Source of the DNA: Firmicutes bacterium ZCTH02-B6
GTDB lineage: Bacteria > Bacillota > Limnochordia > Limnochordales > ZCTH02-B6
NCBI GenBank assembly: GCA_002159155.1
Contig: LZRQ01000124.1
Span: 1 to 10,739, forward strand
Reading direction: 5' to 3'
DNA length: 10,739 nucleotides
Position 1 is the stretch's first letter. The number at the start of each line of letters is the position of its first letter. Below are positions 1 to 6,204 of the stretch, piece by piece. The position numbers and the translations under genes were made by a program. The notes below the pieces were generated by a model. The model was given only the letters and a program-made list of their open reading frames with translations. It was not told the origin of the DNA and did not search any database.

Positions 1-1
1 G

Positions 2-88
2 AACCTGACCCCCACCCCTTACGACCACGCGGCCGACATTGTCGTACGCGGCAAGGCCGCAGAGCTGCTGGGCCGTCTGGCAAAATAG
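2..88 (+). CDS. C-terminal end of a probable Sir2-family NAD-dependent protein deacylase (partial)
   Basis: Only the last 28 codons are in the window, reading NLTPTPYDHAAD, then IVVRGKAAELLGRLAK and a TAG stop. The pattern of Asn-x-x-x-Thr-Pro, a following Ala-Asp, then Arg-Gly-Lys-Ala-x-Glu-(hydrophobic) matches the tail of bacterial and archaeal sirtuins, where the Asn precedes the loop that contacts the NAD adenine and the last helix closes the Rossmann fold. Sirtuins remove acyl groups from lysines using NAD. The catalytic His and zinc Cys lie outside the window, so the assignment rests on a short C-terminal motif. Another Rossmann-type enzyme cannot be excluded. It converges on the CBS-domain gene. 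Confidence 0.55.
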   Translation, partial: NLTPTPYDHAADIVVRGKAAELLGRLAK

Positions 89-127
89 GCGGGCAGACCG
101 GGCTTCTTACACCACGGCCAGCCCGCC
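81..127 (-). terminator. Probable intrinsic terminator of the CBS/htpX/lemA block, overlapping the neighbouring stop codon
   Basis: Perfect 7-bp GC arms lie at 88-94 (GGCGGGC) and 121-127 (GCCCGCC), with a 26-nt spacer. Read on the minus strand, the hairpin is followed directly by TATTTTG (87-81), as expected for a terminator of the leftward CBS gene that ends at 217. On the plus strand the following bases are C-rich with no immediate T run, so it is a weaker terminator for the rightward gene ending at 88. The long loop keeps the call moderate. Confidence 0.4.
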
Positions 128-216
128 ATCCAGGCTCTCCCCTTGGCTATCTCTTTTAGTACGCCTTGCGTCCGCCTTCGCCCAGGTTCTTGAATCGTCC
201 AACGGCGCCTGCCAGG

Positions 217-636
217 CTAGGAAGCGTCCAGAAGCCTGACCAGCGCCCGGAACACGTCGGACTCGGTGATAATCCCGACGACCTGGCCGTTTTCGACCAC
301 CGGCAGGCCCCCGATCTTGCGCTCGGCCATTACCGATGCCACGGCTTTCAAATCGGTCTCCGGCGTGGTCGTGACGACGTCGCGGGTCATGATCTCCTTG
401 ACCTTGACCCGGTCGAGGAGGTAATTGAGCTCCCAGATAGAGAGGCTCGTGGCCGGCGACGGCGCGGCCTTGAGCAGGTCCGACAACGTGACGATGCCCA
501 CCAGCTTCCCGTTGTCCACCACCGGCAAGCGGCGAATCTTGTGCTCCTCCATGAGCTTGCGCGCCTGCGGAGCGGACGTCTCCGGGTCAACGACGACAGG
601 GTTCCGCGTGTAGATGTCGGCCACTTTCATCTGCAT
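217..636 (-). CDS. Two-CBS-domain protein
   Basis: This 139-residue protein is almost entirely a Bateman module. CBS domain 1 covers about residues 1-60 (VADIYTRNPVVVDPET; then RRLPVVDNGKLVGIVTLSDL). CBS domain 2 covers about 77-137 (KEIMTRDVVTTTPETDL; then GGLPVVENGQVVGIITESDV). Such stand-alone pairs bind adenine nucleotides (AMP, ATP, sometimes SAM or NAD) and act as cytosolic energy or ligand sensors; the partner here is unknown. The Met at 636 is chosen over the Met two codons later because GGGAGGAGG (647-655) lies 10 nt upstream of it. It is the last gene of a leftward block, 125 nt after the M48 protease gene, so co-transcription is possible but not certain. No extra effector domain is present. 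Confidence 0.9.
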   Translation of the reverse strand: MQMKVADIYTRNPVVVDPETSAPQARKLMEEHKIRRLPVVDNGKLVGIVTLSDLLKAAPSPATSLSIWELNYLLDRVKVKEIMTRDVVTTTPETDLKAVASVMAERKIGGLPVVENGQVVGIITESDVFRALVRLLDAS

Positions 637-646
637 GGCGGCAATG

Positions 647-655
647 CCTCCTCCC
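647..655 (-). promoter_or_regulatory. Shine-Dalgarno site deciding the CBS-protein start
   Basis: The minus strand reads GGGAGGAGG, 10 nt before the ATG at 636. The alternative ATG at 630 would be 16 nt away, too far for efficient initiation. Confidence 0.7.
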
Positions 656-761
656 TGCTCACCTCATTAGGCAGCCTTCCGACGATTCCCTGCCGCAACT
701 GCCGCACTCGTCGTTACCTTTCGTCATCGCTCTCATCGGCCTTCGGTCCCCAACCGCCCCC

Positions 762-1673
762 TTACATCATCTGCTCCAACCGCCGGATGCGCTCTTCCAC
801 CGGCGGGTGCGTCGACCACCAGCTGGCCCAGGCGCGGGTCCTCTTCTTTGTAGGGTCAGAGATGTAAAGGGCTGCACACGTGCGGGACGCCGCGCTGACC
901 GGCTCGGGCGCCGCCGAAATCTTGCGCAGGGCCGACGCCAAAGCCCCTGGATTGCGGCACAGCTCGGCACCGGTCGCATCGGCGAGGTACTCCCGGTTTC
1001 TGGAAATGGCCAACTGCAGGAACACCGCGATGAGAGGCGACAAGAGCAAGAACACGAGAGCGATAAGGTACATGACGGCCTGGCCCTGACTTTCCTTGCC
1101 GCTGCGCCGGCGCCGGGAGCGGCCGCCGCCGTACCATACCAGGCGCATGGCCAGATCGCTCAAGATGCCGACCACCGCCACGAGGGCGACCGCCGTCGTC
1201 GCCAGTCGCACGTCGTAATTCTGGATGTGGGCCACCTCGTGGGCCAGCACGCCTTCGATCTCCTGGCGGTTAAGCCGCTCCAGCAGCCCCGTCGTCACCG
1301 CGACGGCCGCGTTTTGCGGTGTCATGCCCGCGGCAAAGGCGTTGGGGCTAGGATCGTCGATGATGTAAACCTTAGGCATGGGGACCCGGGCAGCGATGGA
1401 CAGCGCCTCGACGGTATTCCAGAGAAACGGGTTCTCGTCCTCTGATTTGACCTCCCGGGCCCCGTTCATGGCCATTATCACCTGTGTCCCTGCCTTGGTC
1501 ATGAGCAGGACATAGACGGCGCCGATGACAGCCGCGATGACGAGGCCGGCAACGGGATCATCAGTGGCAACGACGCCGAAAGCGGCACCGACCGCCGCGA
1601 AGAAAACCAAGAACAGGCCCACCAGGAGGACCGTTTTCCGCTTGTTGGACTCAATCTGCGCGTGGAGAAGCAT
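762..1673 (-). CDS. htpX: HtpX-like M48 family membrane zinc metalloprotease
   Basis: This 303-residue integral membrane endopeptidase belongs to the HtpX/Ste24 group, which degrades damaged membrane proteins. Zinc site: HEVAH at residues 145-149 (His145, catalytic Glu146, His149), with the third ligand Glu228 in NREYLADATGAEL. Predicted membrane segments are about 14-35, 40-60, 157-178 and 198-222, so the active site faces the cytoplasm as in HtpX. The conserved NAFAAG motif (111-116) and the C-terminal THPPVEERIRRLE are intact, and the length is normal for the family. An Arg-rich stretch (185-190) sits in the loop between the last two membrane segments. The ATG at 1673 has a modest SD (AAAGGA) very close to it. 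The gene follows lemA by 79 nt; lemA-htpX pairing is common, which suggests an operon for envelope quality control. Confidence 0.93.
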   Translation of the reverse strand: MLLHAQIESNKRKTVLLVGLFLVFFAAVGAAFGVVATDDPVAGLVIAAVIGAVYVLLMTKAGTQVIMAMNGAREVKSEDENPFLWNTVEALSIAARVPMPKVYIIDDPSPNAFAAGMTPQNAAVAVTTGLLERLNRQEIEGVLAHEVAHIQNYDVRLATTAVALVAVVGILSDLAMRLVWYGGGRSRRRRSGKESQGQAVMYLIALVFLLLSPLIAVFLQLAISRNREYLADATGAELCRNPGALASALRKISAAPEPVSAASRTCAALYISDPTKKRTRAWASWWSTHPPVEERIRRLEQMM

Positions 1674-1752
1674 CGTTCCTTTAAGACTCCGCTACGAACG
1701 CTTCACGAGGACTCTGGCCGTCGCAGCGATGCGGCCCTCGGACGAGTGGGCA

Positions 1753-2301
1753 CTAAAACTCCACCCGTACTGCCCGCCGCTCTTCCTCGGCAGCCTGGAG
1801 CATCTCCGCCCGCTTGAAACCGTGCACGTTGGCGACGATGTTGCTGGGAAACGACTCCAGCTTCGTGTTGTACTGCATCACGGTGCGGTTGTACAGCTGC
1901 CTCGCCGCGGCGATCTTGTTCTCGGTGCCCTCGAGCTGTTCTTGCAGCTTGTTGAAACCTTGGTGGGCCTTGAGGTCCGGGTACGCCTCCTGCAGGGCGA
2001 AAAGACTCTTGAGGACGCCGTTCAACTGGTCGTTGGCTTCCATCTGCTCGGCCCGGCCGTGGGCCGTCATGAGCCGGTTGCGGGCCTCGATGACCTTCTG
2101 CAGCGTCTCTTGCTCATGCTTCGCATACCCCTTCACGGTTTCGACCAAATTGGGTATCAGGTCGTACCGCCGCTTGAGCTGCACATCGATCTGTGCCCAC
2201 GCTTCCTCGATCCAGTTGCGCAGGCGCACGAAGGCGTTGTACTGGCTAATCCAATACAACCCGACGACAACCACAATGCCGAGAATAATCCAGATGGCCA
2301 T
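1753..2301 (-). CDS. lemA: LemA family membrane-anchored protein
   Basis: The 182-residue protein has one N-terminal membrane anchor (about residues 2-20, WIILGIVVVVGLYWISQY) followed by the long helical LemA domain. Family signatures are complete: YNAFVRLRNWIEEAWAQID, then QLKRRYDLIPNLVETVKGYA, EQETLQKVIEARNRL, LFALQEAYPDLKA, YNRTVMQYNTKLESFP and the terminal ERRAVRVEF. The start at 2301 is preferred over an in-frame start 30 codons upstream, because GAGAGGAGT (2307-2315) lies just before it and the family normally begins right at the anchor. The molecular function of LemA is not well defined; a role in the envelope together with HtpX-type proteases is inferred from recurrent gene pairing. 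The gene is first in the leftward block and divergent from the AbrB-family gene. Confidence 0.94.
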   Translation of the reverse strand: MAIWIILGIVVVVGLYWISQYNAFVRLRNWIEEAWAQIDVQLKRRYDLIPNLVETVKGYAKHEQETLQKVIEARNRLMTAHGRAEQMEANDQLNGVLKSLFALQEAYPDLKAHQGFNKLQEQLEGTENKIAAARQLYNRTVMQYNTKLESFPSNIVANVHGFKRAEMLQAAEEERRAVRVEF

Positions 2302-2372
2302 GGCAGACTCCTCTCTGTCCTGCTGCGGAGTTCCACGTATTCGCGCCCCAGTATGGCATGTGATAACAAGTA

Positions 2373-2386
2373 CTTCGGCACCGAAG
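2373..2386. repeat. 14-nt palindrome CTTCGG-CA-CCGAAG, possible operator
   Basis: Two perfect 6-nt arms are separated by 2 nt, centrally placed in the divergent intergenic region, 71 nt before the lemA start. This is a typical size for a dimeric repressor site, but no regulator is identified and a chance palindrome in GC-rich DNA is possible. Confidence 0.3.
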
Positions 2387-2514
2387 GTCACATTCCCTCA
2401 ACCGTCCAGCGTTTCATCGGCCTCCCGGTTCACCAGCCCGCCTGAAAGGGAGCCGGCCCCTCCGTTGGAACACAAGCCAGGAAGCACGGCTGGAACGGCC
2501 GAATAGAAAGTACA

Positions 2515-2538
2515 CGCTGGAAAGTTCCGCACCCAGCG
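2515..2538 (+). repeat. Inverted repeat in the leader of the AbrB-family gene
   Basis: CGCTGG (2515-2520) and CCAGCG (2533-2538) are perfect 6-bp arms around a 12-nt loop, 29 nt before the TTG start. A second, mutually exclusive hairpin GGAA-AG-TTCC (2519-2528) overlaps the first arm. No T run follows, so it is not a terminator. It could be an mRNA leader structure or an operator. It matched no riboswitch class that I recognise. Confidence 0.3.
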
Positions 2539-2552
2539 GTAACGTCCCCAGC

Positions 2553-2560
2553 AAAGAAGG
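2553..2560 (+). promoter_or_regulatory. Shine-Dalgarno site supporting a TTG start
   Basis: AAAGAAGG ends 7 nt before the TTG at 2568. The in-frame ATG at 2631 has no comparable site, so the non-ATG start is preferred. Confidence 0.55.
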
Positions 2561-2567
2561 ACCGGCG

Positions 2568-3725
2568 TTGAATCAATTCTTCGCCAAGCGGCAGAAGGCC
2601 AGTGTTCAGCACGCTCACCAGCCTTCGGGGATGGCCACCGGCACGTTCGCGTTGGCAGCCGTGGCGACGGCTGGCATCGGCGGGGCATGGGTTTTGCAGC
2701 AAGTACACGTCCCCGCCCCGTGGCTCGTGGGCCCCTTGGTGGTCGCCATGCTGTGGCGCTCATTCGGGCCGGCGACACCGGGCGTACCCCAGTGGCTGCA
2801 GCGCGCGGCCTCGGCGCTGCTCGGGGCCAACTTGGCGGAGAACGTGACGCCCCAGGTGCTGCAGACGCTCCAGGAAGCACTCGGTGGCGCGTTGAGCACC
2901 GTCCTCGTGCTGCTCGCGGCCAGCGTCGGGACGGGTCTGCTTTTTGCTCGTCTCGCCCGGATGGACCCGATCACGGGCGTCCTCAGTTTCCTGCCCGGCG
3001 CTGCCTCCGCCGTCGTGGCGCTGAGCCGCGACTTGCGGGCGGATCCTCGCCTCGTGTCAACCTTGCAGTACCTGCGGCTGACGATCGTCGTCCTCGCGGC
3101 GCCGTTTGCCGCCTCACTGCTGGCCTCCGCAGGGCTCTCCCCGGATTTGGATGGAAGCCTTCCTGCGCCAGATCCGGCTCTCTCCATAATGGGGAGAGAC
3201 ACCGGGCCAGAAGGACTGCTGTCGCATGCGTTGACCTGGGGAAGCGTGCTCTTGGGCCTATGGGTGGGCAGGACTCTGGTTCTCCCGGCCGCTACGCTGC
3301 TGGTGCCGATGACCCTCCTGGTGACGGCCGGGGCCCTGGGCTATCCCGGCGCGACCATCTCCCCGTGGTTTATCACGGCAGCCTTTGTGGTCGTGGGCAT
3401 GTGGGCAGGACTGCAGTTCGATCGGCCAGCCATCGTCAGGGCCGGCAAGGCGGCGCTGTGGGCCGTACCGCTGGTGTTCGCCCTGATTCTCGTGTCGGGC
3501 TTATCGGCGCTGCTCCTGTCCCAGGTGTCGGGGATTCCCCTTGTCACCACCTTCCTGGCCACGGCACCGGGGGGCTTGGAGGCGATGGTGGCCACGTCGC
3601 TGGATCTCGGAGCCGACGCGGCGTTGGTCCTCTCCATTCAGCTGCTGCGTTTCCTCGTGGTACTCGTTACAGCGCCTTTCGTCGCCCACCGCTTGTCCGG
3701 CGCTTCGCGAGACCGTCAAGCATGA
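2568..3725 (+). CDS. AbrB family integral membrane protein (putative transporter)
   Basis: This 385-residue polytopic membrane protein consists of two tandem AbrB-type repeats (membrane AbrB family, not the DNA-binding AbrB). Repeat 1 spans about residues 25-185, with VPAPWLVGPL (48-57), LLGANL (84-89), DPITGVLSFLPGA (133-145), and then LQYLRLTIVVLAAPF. Repeat 2 spans about 222-378, with GATISPWFI, TTFLATAPGGLEAM (327-340), and IQLLRFLVVLVTAPF. The repeated pattern of Pro-Gly loop, acidic helix, then Leu-Arg-hydrophobic-Pro is diagnostic. Members are often labelled 'putative ammonia monooxygenase', a legacy name with no enzymatic support; some are linked to transport or to regulation of aidB in E. 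coli. The TTG start at 2568 is chosen because AAAGAAGG (2553-2560) lies 7 nt upstream; an ATG at residue 22 is the alternative. The protein is full length for the family and its substrate is unknown. Confidence 0.88.
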   Translation: MNQFFAKRQKASVQHAHQPSGMATGTFALAAVATAGIGGAWVLQQVHVPAPWLVGPLVVAMLWRSFGPATPGVPQWLQRAASALLGANLAENVTPQVLQTLQEALGGALSTVLVLLAASVGTGLLFARLARMDPITGVLSFLPGAASAVVALSRDLRADPRLVSTLQYLRLTIVVLAAPFAASLLASAGLSPDLDGSLPAPDPALSIMGRDTGPEGLLSHALTWGSVLLGLWVGRTLVLPAATLLVPMTLLVTAGALGYPGATISPWFITAAFVVVGMWAGLQFDRPAIVRAGKAALWAVPLVFALILVSGLSALLLSQVSGIPLVTTFLATAPGGLEAMVATSLDLGADAALVLSIQLLRFLVVLVTAPFVAHRLSGASRDRQA

Positions 3726-3797
3726 GATCGGCCAAAGGGAACAAGCCGTCTAAGGCGAAGGCACGGACACCATACAAGGAGGACGGGGCCTGCCTCC

Positions 3798-4140
3798 ATG
3801 ACAGTTCGGCCGGCGAAAATACTCCTTGTTCGGCCAGCGCTTCCAGGCCATGAGCGCCGGTCCGCACCACCCGTTCAACGACGCCGTTTCCTTCGTCATG
3901 CTGTGTGAGGACCAGGCGGAGCTGGACCGGTATTGGCACGCGCTCCTGCGGGATGGAGGCCAGGAGCAAGCGTGCGGATGGCTTACCGACAGGTTTGGCG
4001 TACGGTGGCAGATCCTGCCAAGGGCCTTTGAAGAGATGATGCGGGACAAAGATCCGGCCCGGGTCCAGCGGGTGTTCGCCGCGCTGCTGCAGATGGTCAA
4101 AATCGACATTGCAACCCTCGAGGCGGCCTACAACGCCTAG
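3798..4140 (+). pseudogene. Truncated PhnB-like VOC-fold protein (3-demethylubiquinone methyltransferase-like family), N-terminal part missing
   Basis: An open frame from a TTG at 3826 to the TAG at 4138-4140 (104 residues) carries the C-terminal part of the PhnB/'3-demethylubiquinone-9 3-methyltransferase' VOC domain: LFGQRFQAMSAGP, HPFNDAVSFVMLCED, DRYWHALLRDGG, CGWLTDRFGVRWQILP, and MVKIDIATLEAAY. Family members are usually about 150-165 residues and start with a segment containing LWFD and a FY(T/V)SLF-type helix. That segment is in no frame upstream, and this frame is closed by TGA at 3799-3801. A good SD (AAGGAGG, 3776-3782) and ATG at 3798 open a different frame beginning MTVRPAKI, which resembles a family-like N-terminus but runs out at 3906-3908. 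The simplest reading is an internal deletion plus frameshift, leaving a non-functional remnant. A short expressed protein from 3826 or from the ATG at 3850 cannot be excluded. It lies 72 nt after the AbrB-family gene. Confidence 0.7.
3804..3839 (+). repeat. Short direct repeat at the broken end of the VOC gene
   Basis: GTTCGGCCGGCG (3804-3815) and GTTCGGCCAGCG (3828-3839) match at 11 of 12 positions and are 24 nt apart, exactly eight codons. They flank the point where the intact start (frame of 3798) gives way to the VOC frame (frame of 3826). This is consistent with slippage or recombination damage, although chance is possible in GC-rich sequence. Confidence 0.4.
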
Positions 4141-4336
4141 CTGCCACCAAGGGTTCGGCAGAAGGCGGCGGCGTCGCCGTGAGGAAACCCTCGGGACTGT
4201 CTAGGTTGACGATGTTATCCGGGCCGCCGAGGCTAAAGAGCTATACGAGAGAGCGCTCGAGCCGGGTTGGGGCGAAGGGGCGAGGGCAGCCACCGGCCGC
4301 CCCCTCCCCTCCATTCAATCCGGCACCGCACAACCC
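4141..4336. other. Convergent intergenic region with imperfect GC-rich hairpin, no gene seen
   Basis: These 196 nt separate the rightward VOC remnant from the end of the leftward permease gene. An imperfect hairpin pairs GGGGCGAGGGC with GCCCCCTCCCC at about 4277-4316 and could end transcription from either side, but no T run follows it on either strand. A 5-bp inverted repeat (CTGCC/GGCAG, 4141-4161) follows the VOC stop. An 8-nt palindrome GAGCGCTC lies near 4252. A 64-codon frame from 4179 shows no recognisable features. Confidence 0.4.
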
Positions 4337-5167
4337 TCAGCTCTTGATGCCGCCGAAGAACTTAAACCCATAGCGCCAGTTGACAAAGAGATACAGCGCC
4401 AGCGCCGGGATCACGTACAGCAGCGCGTACGCCGAGATGAGCGTGATCACCGGAGTGCCGGATTCGGTGTAAAAGGAGTAAGTGGCGGCCGAGGCGGGCA
4501 TCTTGTCGGGACTGCGCAACAGAATGAAAGGGATCAAAAACCCGCCCCACACGTTCACGAACGCCCAGACGGCGATCACCATCATACCCGGCCGCACCTG
4601 GGGCAACACGATTTGGCGCAAGATCTGCCATGAGCCAGCCCCAGCCACCATCGCCGACTCCTCCAGCGACCGCGGCAGCCCCGCCACGAAATCCCGCATG
4701 ATGAAGATGGCGGTAGGCAAAAGCCCGCCGGTAAAGACCAAAATCACGCCCAGGTGCGTGTCGATGAGCCCCAGGTTGTAGATGAGCAGGAAGATGGGCA
4801 CCATGGCCGCAGTGCCGGTCACGACCGAGGAGAACAGGATCAGGATGTAGACCAGCACGTCCCGGCCGGGCAGGCGCACCCGGGCCAGCGCATACGCGGC
4901 CAAACTCGCGACCAGCGTCGTCAGGATCATGGCGCCGCCAGCCTGGATGACGCTATTTTGCAGCAGCGCCCGTACCGCAAAGGTGTTGCGGAACACGGCC
5001 GCGAAGTTGGCCAACGTCGGCTGCGTCGGGATCTGCACAGACAACGTCGCCTGGCCGTGGAACGGCGCCGTGAACAGCCACAACAGCGGCAGTGCGAAGA
5101 AGCTTCCCACGACGGCCACCAAGACATAGAAGCCAATGCGGGCCAAAACGTGTTTCACCAGCGTCAT
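4337..5167 (-). CDS. Carbohydrate ABC transporter permease, MalG type
   Basis: This 276-residue inner-membrane permease of the CUT1 (MalFGK2-like) class has about six membrane segments, the first at about 10-33. The cytoplasmic EAA loop that docks to the ATPase is clear at about 166-194: RSLEESAMVAGAGSW, then QILRQIVLPQVRPG, with the conserved Gly-x-x-x-x-x-x-x-x-x-(hydrophobic)-x-LP spacing. The tail FVNWRYGFKFFGGIKS resembles the usual MalG-type ending (RGLTAGAVKG-like). Its ATG at 5167 overlaps the stop of the upstream permease as ATGA, so translation is probably coupled, and AGGGGGT lies about 9 nt upstream. It is the last gene of the mannoside locus. It pairs with the MalF-type subunit to form the transport channel. 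No ATPase gene follows. Confidence 0.92.
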   Translation of the reverse strand: MTLVKHVLARIGFYVLVAVVGSFFALPLLWLFTAPFHGQATLSVQIPTQPTLANFAAVFRNTFAVRALLQNSVIQAGGAMILTTLVASLAAYALARVRLPGRDVLVYILILFSSVVTGTAAMVPIFLLIYNLGLIDTHLGVILVFTGGLLPTAIFIMRDFVAGLPRSLEESAMVAGAGSWQILRQIVLPQVRPGMMVIAVWAFVNVWGGFLIPFILLRSPDKMPASAATYSFYTESGTPVITLISAYALLYVIPALALYLFVNWRYGFKFFGGIKS

Positions 5168-6075
5168 CGGGCACGCACCCCCTGCCGGCGTTGGCTGAGC
5201 AGATACACGCTGGCCAGGATCAGGTTGATGACCATGACCACCACGGCGATGGCACTGCCGCGCCCAAACTCATAAAACCGGAACGCCACCCGGTACGTGT
5301 GGATGGCCACGATCTCGGTCTGGAAAGCGGGGCCGCCCTGGGTCAAGAGGAACGGCGAGAACACGTTGAAGGTCCACAGGGTAATGAGCACCAGACCCGT
5401 CAGGAACTGCGGCCGCACCAACGGGAACATGATGTCCCGGAAACGCTGCCAGGGGCTCGCGCCGGCCACCATGGCGGTTTCAATATAGGAAGGTCGGATG
5501 CTCCCTAGGGCCGCCGTCATGAGAAGCATCGAGAACGCCGTTCCACGCCAGATGTTGAAAATGATGATGGACAAGAGCGGGTAATCCAGCAGCCAGTCGT
5601 AGGGCCCCAGCCCAAACCAGCCCAAGATGGCGTTGAGCGTGCCCGCGTCCCGGTCAAAAAACGCGCTCCACGTAAAAGCCATGGCCGCCTCGGGCAAGAT
5701 CCACGCCAGCGTCACCAGCGTGTACATCACTTCCTTTAAGACGCCTTCGCGCCGGTAAAAGAGCAGCGACAAAATGATGCCAAGCCCCATCTGCCCGGCG
5801 ACGGACCCCGCCACAAAGATGAGTGTCAAATAAAGCGAATAGCCAAACTCCCCCCGGCGCATCCACCGCTCCGGGTTGAAGAGCTGCAGATAGTTGCGCA
5901 GGCCCACGAACTCCGGCGAGACCGCCGATGCTCCGAGCAACGTCCGGTCGGTGAAGCTGATGACCACGACCCAGACGAAGGGAAACAGGAGGAACAAGAT
6001 GATAAACAGCAGGGCGGGGCTGAGAAACGTCAAGCCCATCCGGCCAGACAGGAGGGCGACTTGGTCTCGCCGCAC
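5164..6075 (-). CDS. Carbohydrate ABC transporter permease, MalF type
   Basis: This CUT1-class permease has 303 residues from the GTG at 6075. The first membrane helix is at about residues 15-40 (FLSPALLFIILFLLFPFVWV), as in MalF/UgpA-like subunits. The EAA loop is at about 193-223: SIRPSYIETAMVAGASPW, then QRFRDIMFPLVRP. The frame stays open to a TTG at 6144 (326 residues), but GTG at 6075 is preferred because GGGAGGG (6083-6089) sits 7 nt before it, while nothing SD-like precedes the TTG, and the basic start VRRDQ followed by the first helix fits the family. It overlaps the next permease by 4 nt (ATGA). It is separated from the binding-protein gene by 129 nt containing a hairpin, so it probably receives less transcript than that gene. 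Confidence 0.9.
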   Translation of the reverse strand: MRRDQVALLSGRMGLTFLSPALLFIILFLLFPFVWVVVISFTDRTLLGASAVSPEFVGLRNYLQLFNPERWMRRGEFGYSLYLTLIFVAGSVAGQMGLGIILSLLFYRREGVLKEVMYTLVTLAWILPEAAMAFTWSAFFDRDAGTLNAILGWFGLGPYDWLLDYPLLSIIIFNIWRGTAFSMLLMTAALGSIRPSYIETAMVAGASPWQRFRDIMFPLVRPQFLTGLVLITLWTFNVFSPFLLTQGGPAFQTEIVAIHTYRVAFRFYEFGRGSAIAVVVMVINLILASVYLLSQRRQGVRAR

Positions 6076-6082
6076 CGCGAAT

Positions 6083-6089
6083 CCCTCCC
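6083..6089 (-). promoter_or_regulatory. Shine-Dalgarno site deciding a GTG start for the MalF-type permease
   Basis: The minus strand reads GGGAGGG, 7 nt before the GTG at 6075. The longer reading from the TTG at 6144 lacks any purine-rich site upstream. Confidence 0.65.
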
Positions 6090-6156
6090 AACGCCAAAGC
6101 AGCTGCACGCCGGCCACCGTTGCCGCCTTCGCTTCCGGGGGCAAGCGGCCAGCCGA

Positions 6157-6198
6157 GAAAATTTGCGGGCGGCGGGAGCCAGCGCCCCCACCGCCCGC
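6157..6198 (-). terminator. Intra-operon hairpin with short T run between binding-protein and permease genes
   Basis: Perfect 8-bp arms GCGGGCGG (6198-6191 on the minus strand) and CCGCCCGC (6172-6165) enclose an inner 3-bp GGG/CCC extension and small loop. AAATTTTC (6164-6157) follows. The hairpin begins 6 nt after the binding-protein stop codon. In ABC sugar operons such elements act as partial terminators or 3'-end stabilisers that keep the binding protein in excess over the permeases. The T run is short, so partial read-through to the permeases is expected. Confidence 0.6.
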
Positions 6199-6204
6199 GG
6201 CCAG

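Larger units (their letters stand above)
2302..2567. promoter_or_regulatory. Divergent intergenic region between lemA and the AbrB-family gene
   Basis: These 266 nt should hold promoters for both directions. I could not identify a convincing -35/-10 pair on either strand. The region contains a 14-nt palindrome (2373-2386) and an inverted repeat upstream of the AbrB start (2515-2538), listed separately. No ORF in it looks real. Confidence 0.5.

Noticed and set aside
2302..2391. 30-codon N-terminal extension of LemA
   Set aside because: LemA proteins begin at the membrane anchor, and a strong SD precedes the ATG at 2301.
1525..2445. 306-codon plus-strand frame over lemA and the htpX start
   Set aside because: It is antisense to two well-recognised genes and its translation shows no family features.
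2687..3853. 388-codon plus-strand frame overlapping the AbrB-family gene
   Set aside because: It is Arg/Gly/Pro-rich with no membrane segments or motifs, while the other frame has a complete two-repeat AbrB-family protein with an SD.
3798..3908. 36-codon frame MTVRPAKI... as a separate small gene
   Set aside because: Beyond the first eight residues it is Arg/Pro-rich and overlaps the conserved VOC frame. It is better explained as the start of the broken VOC gene.
6076..6144. Longer MalF-type permease from a TTG at 6144
   Set aside because: It has no SD upstream, and the extra 23 residues are not family-like. The GTG at 6075 has GGGAGGG at good spacing. The longer form is not fully excluded.
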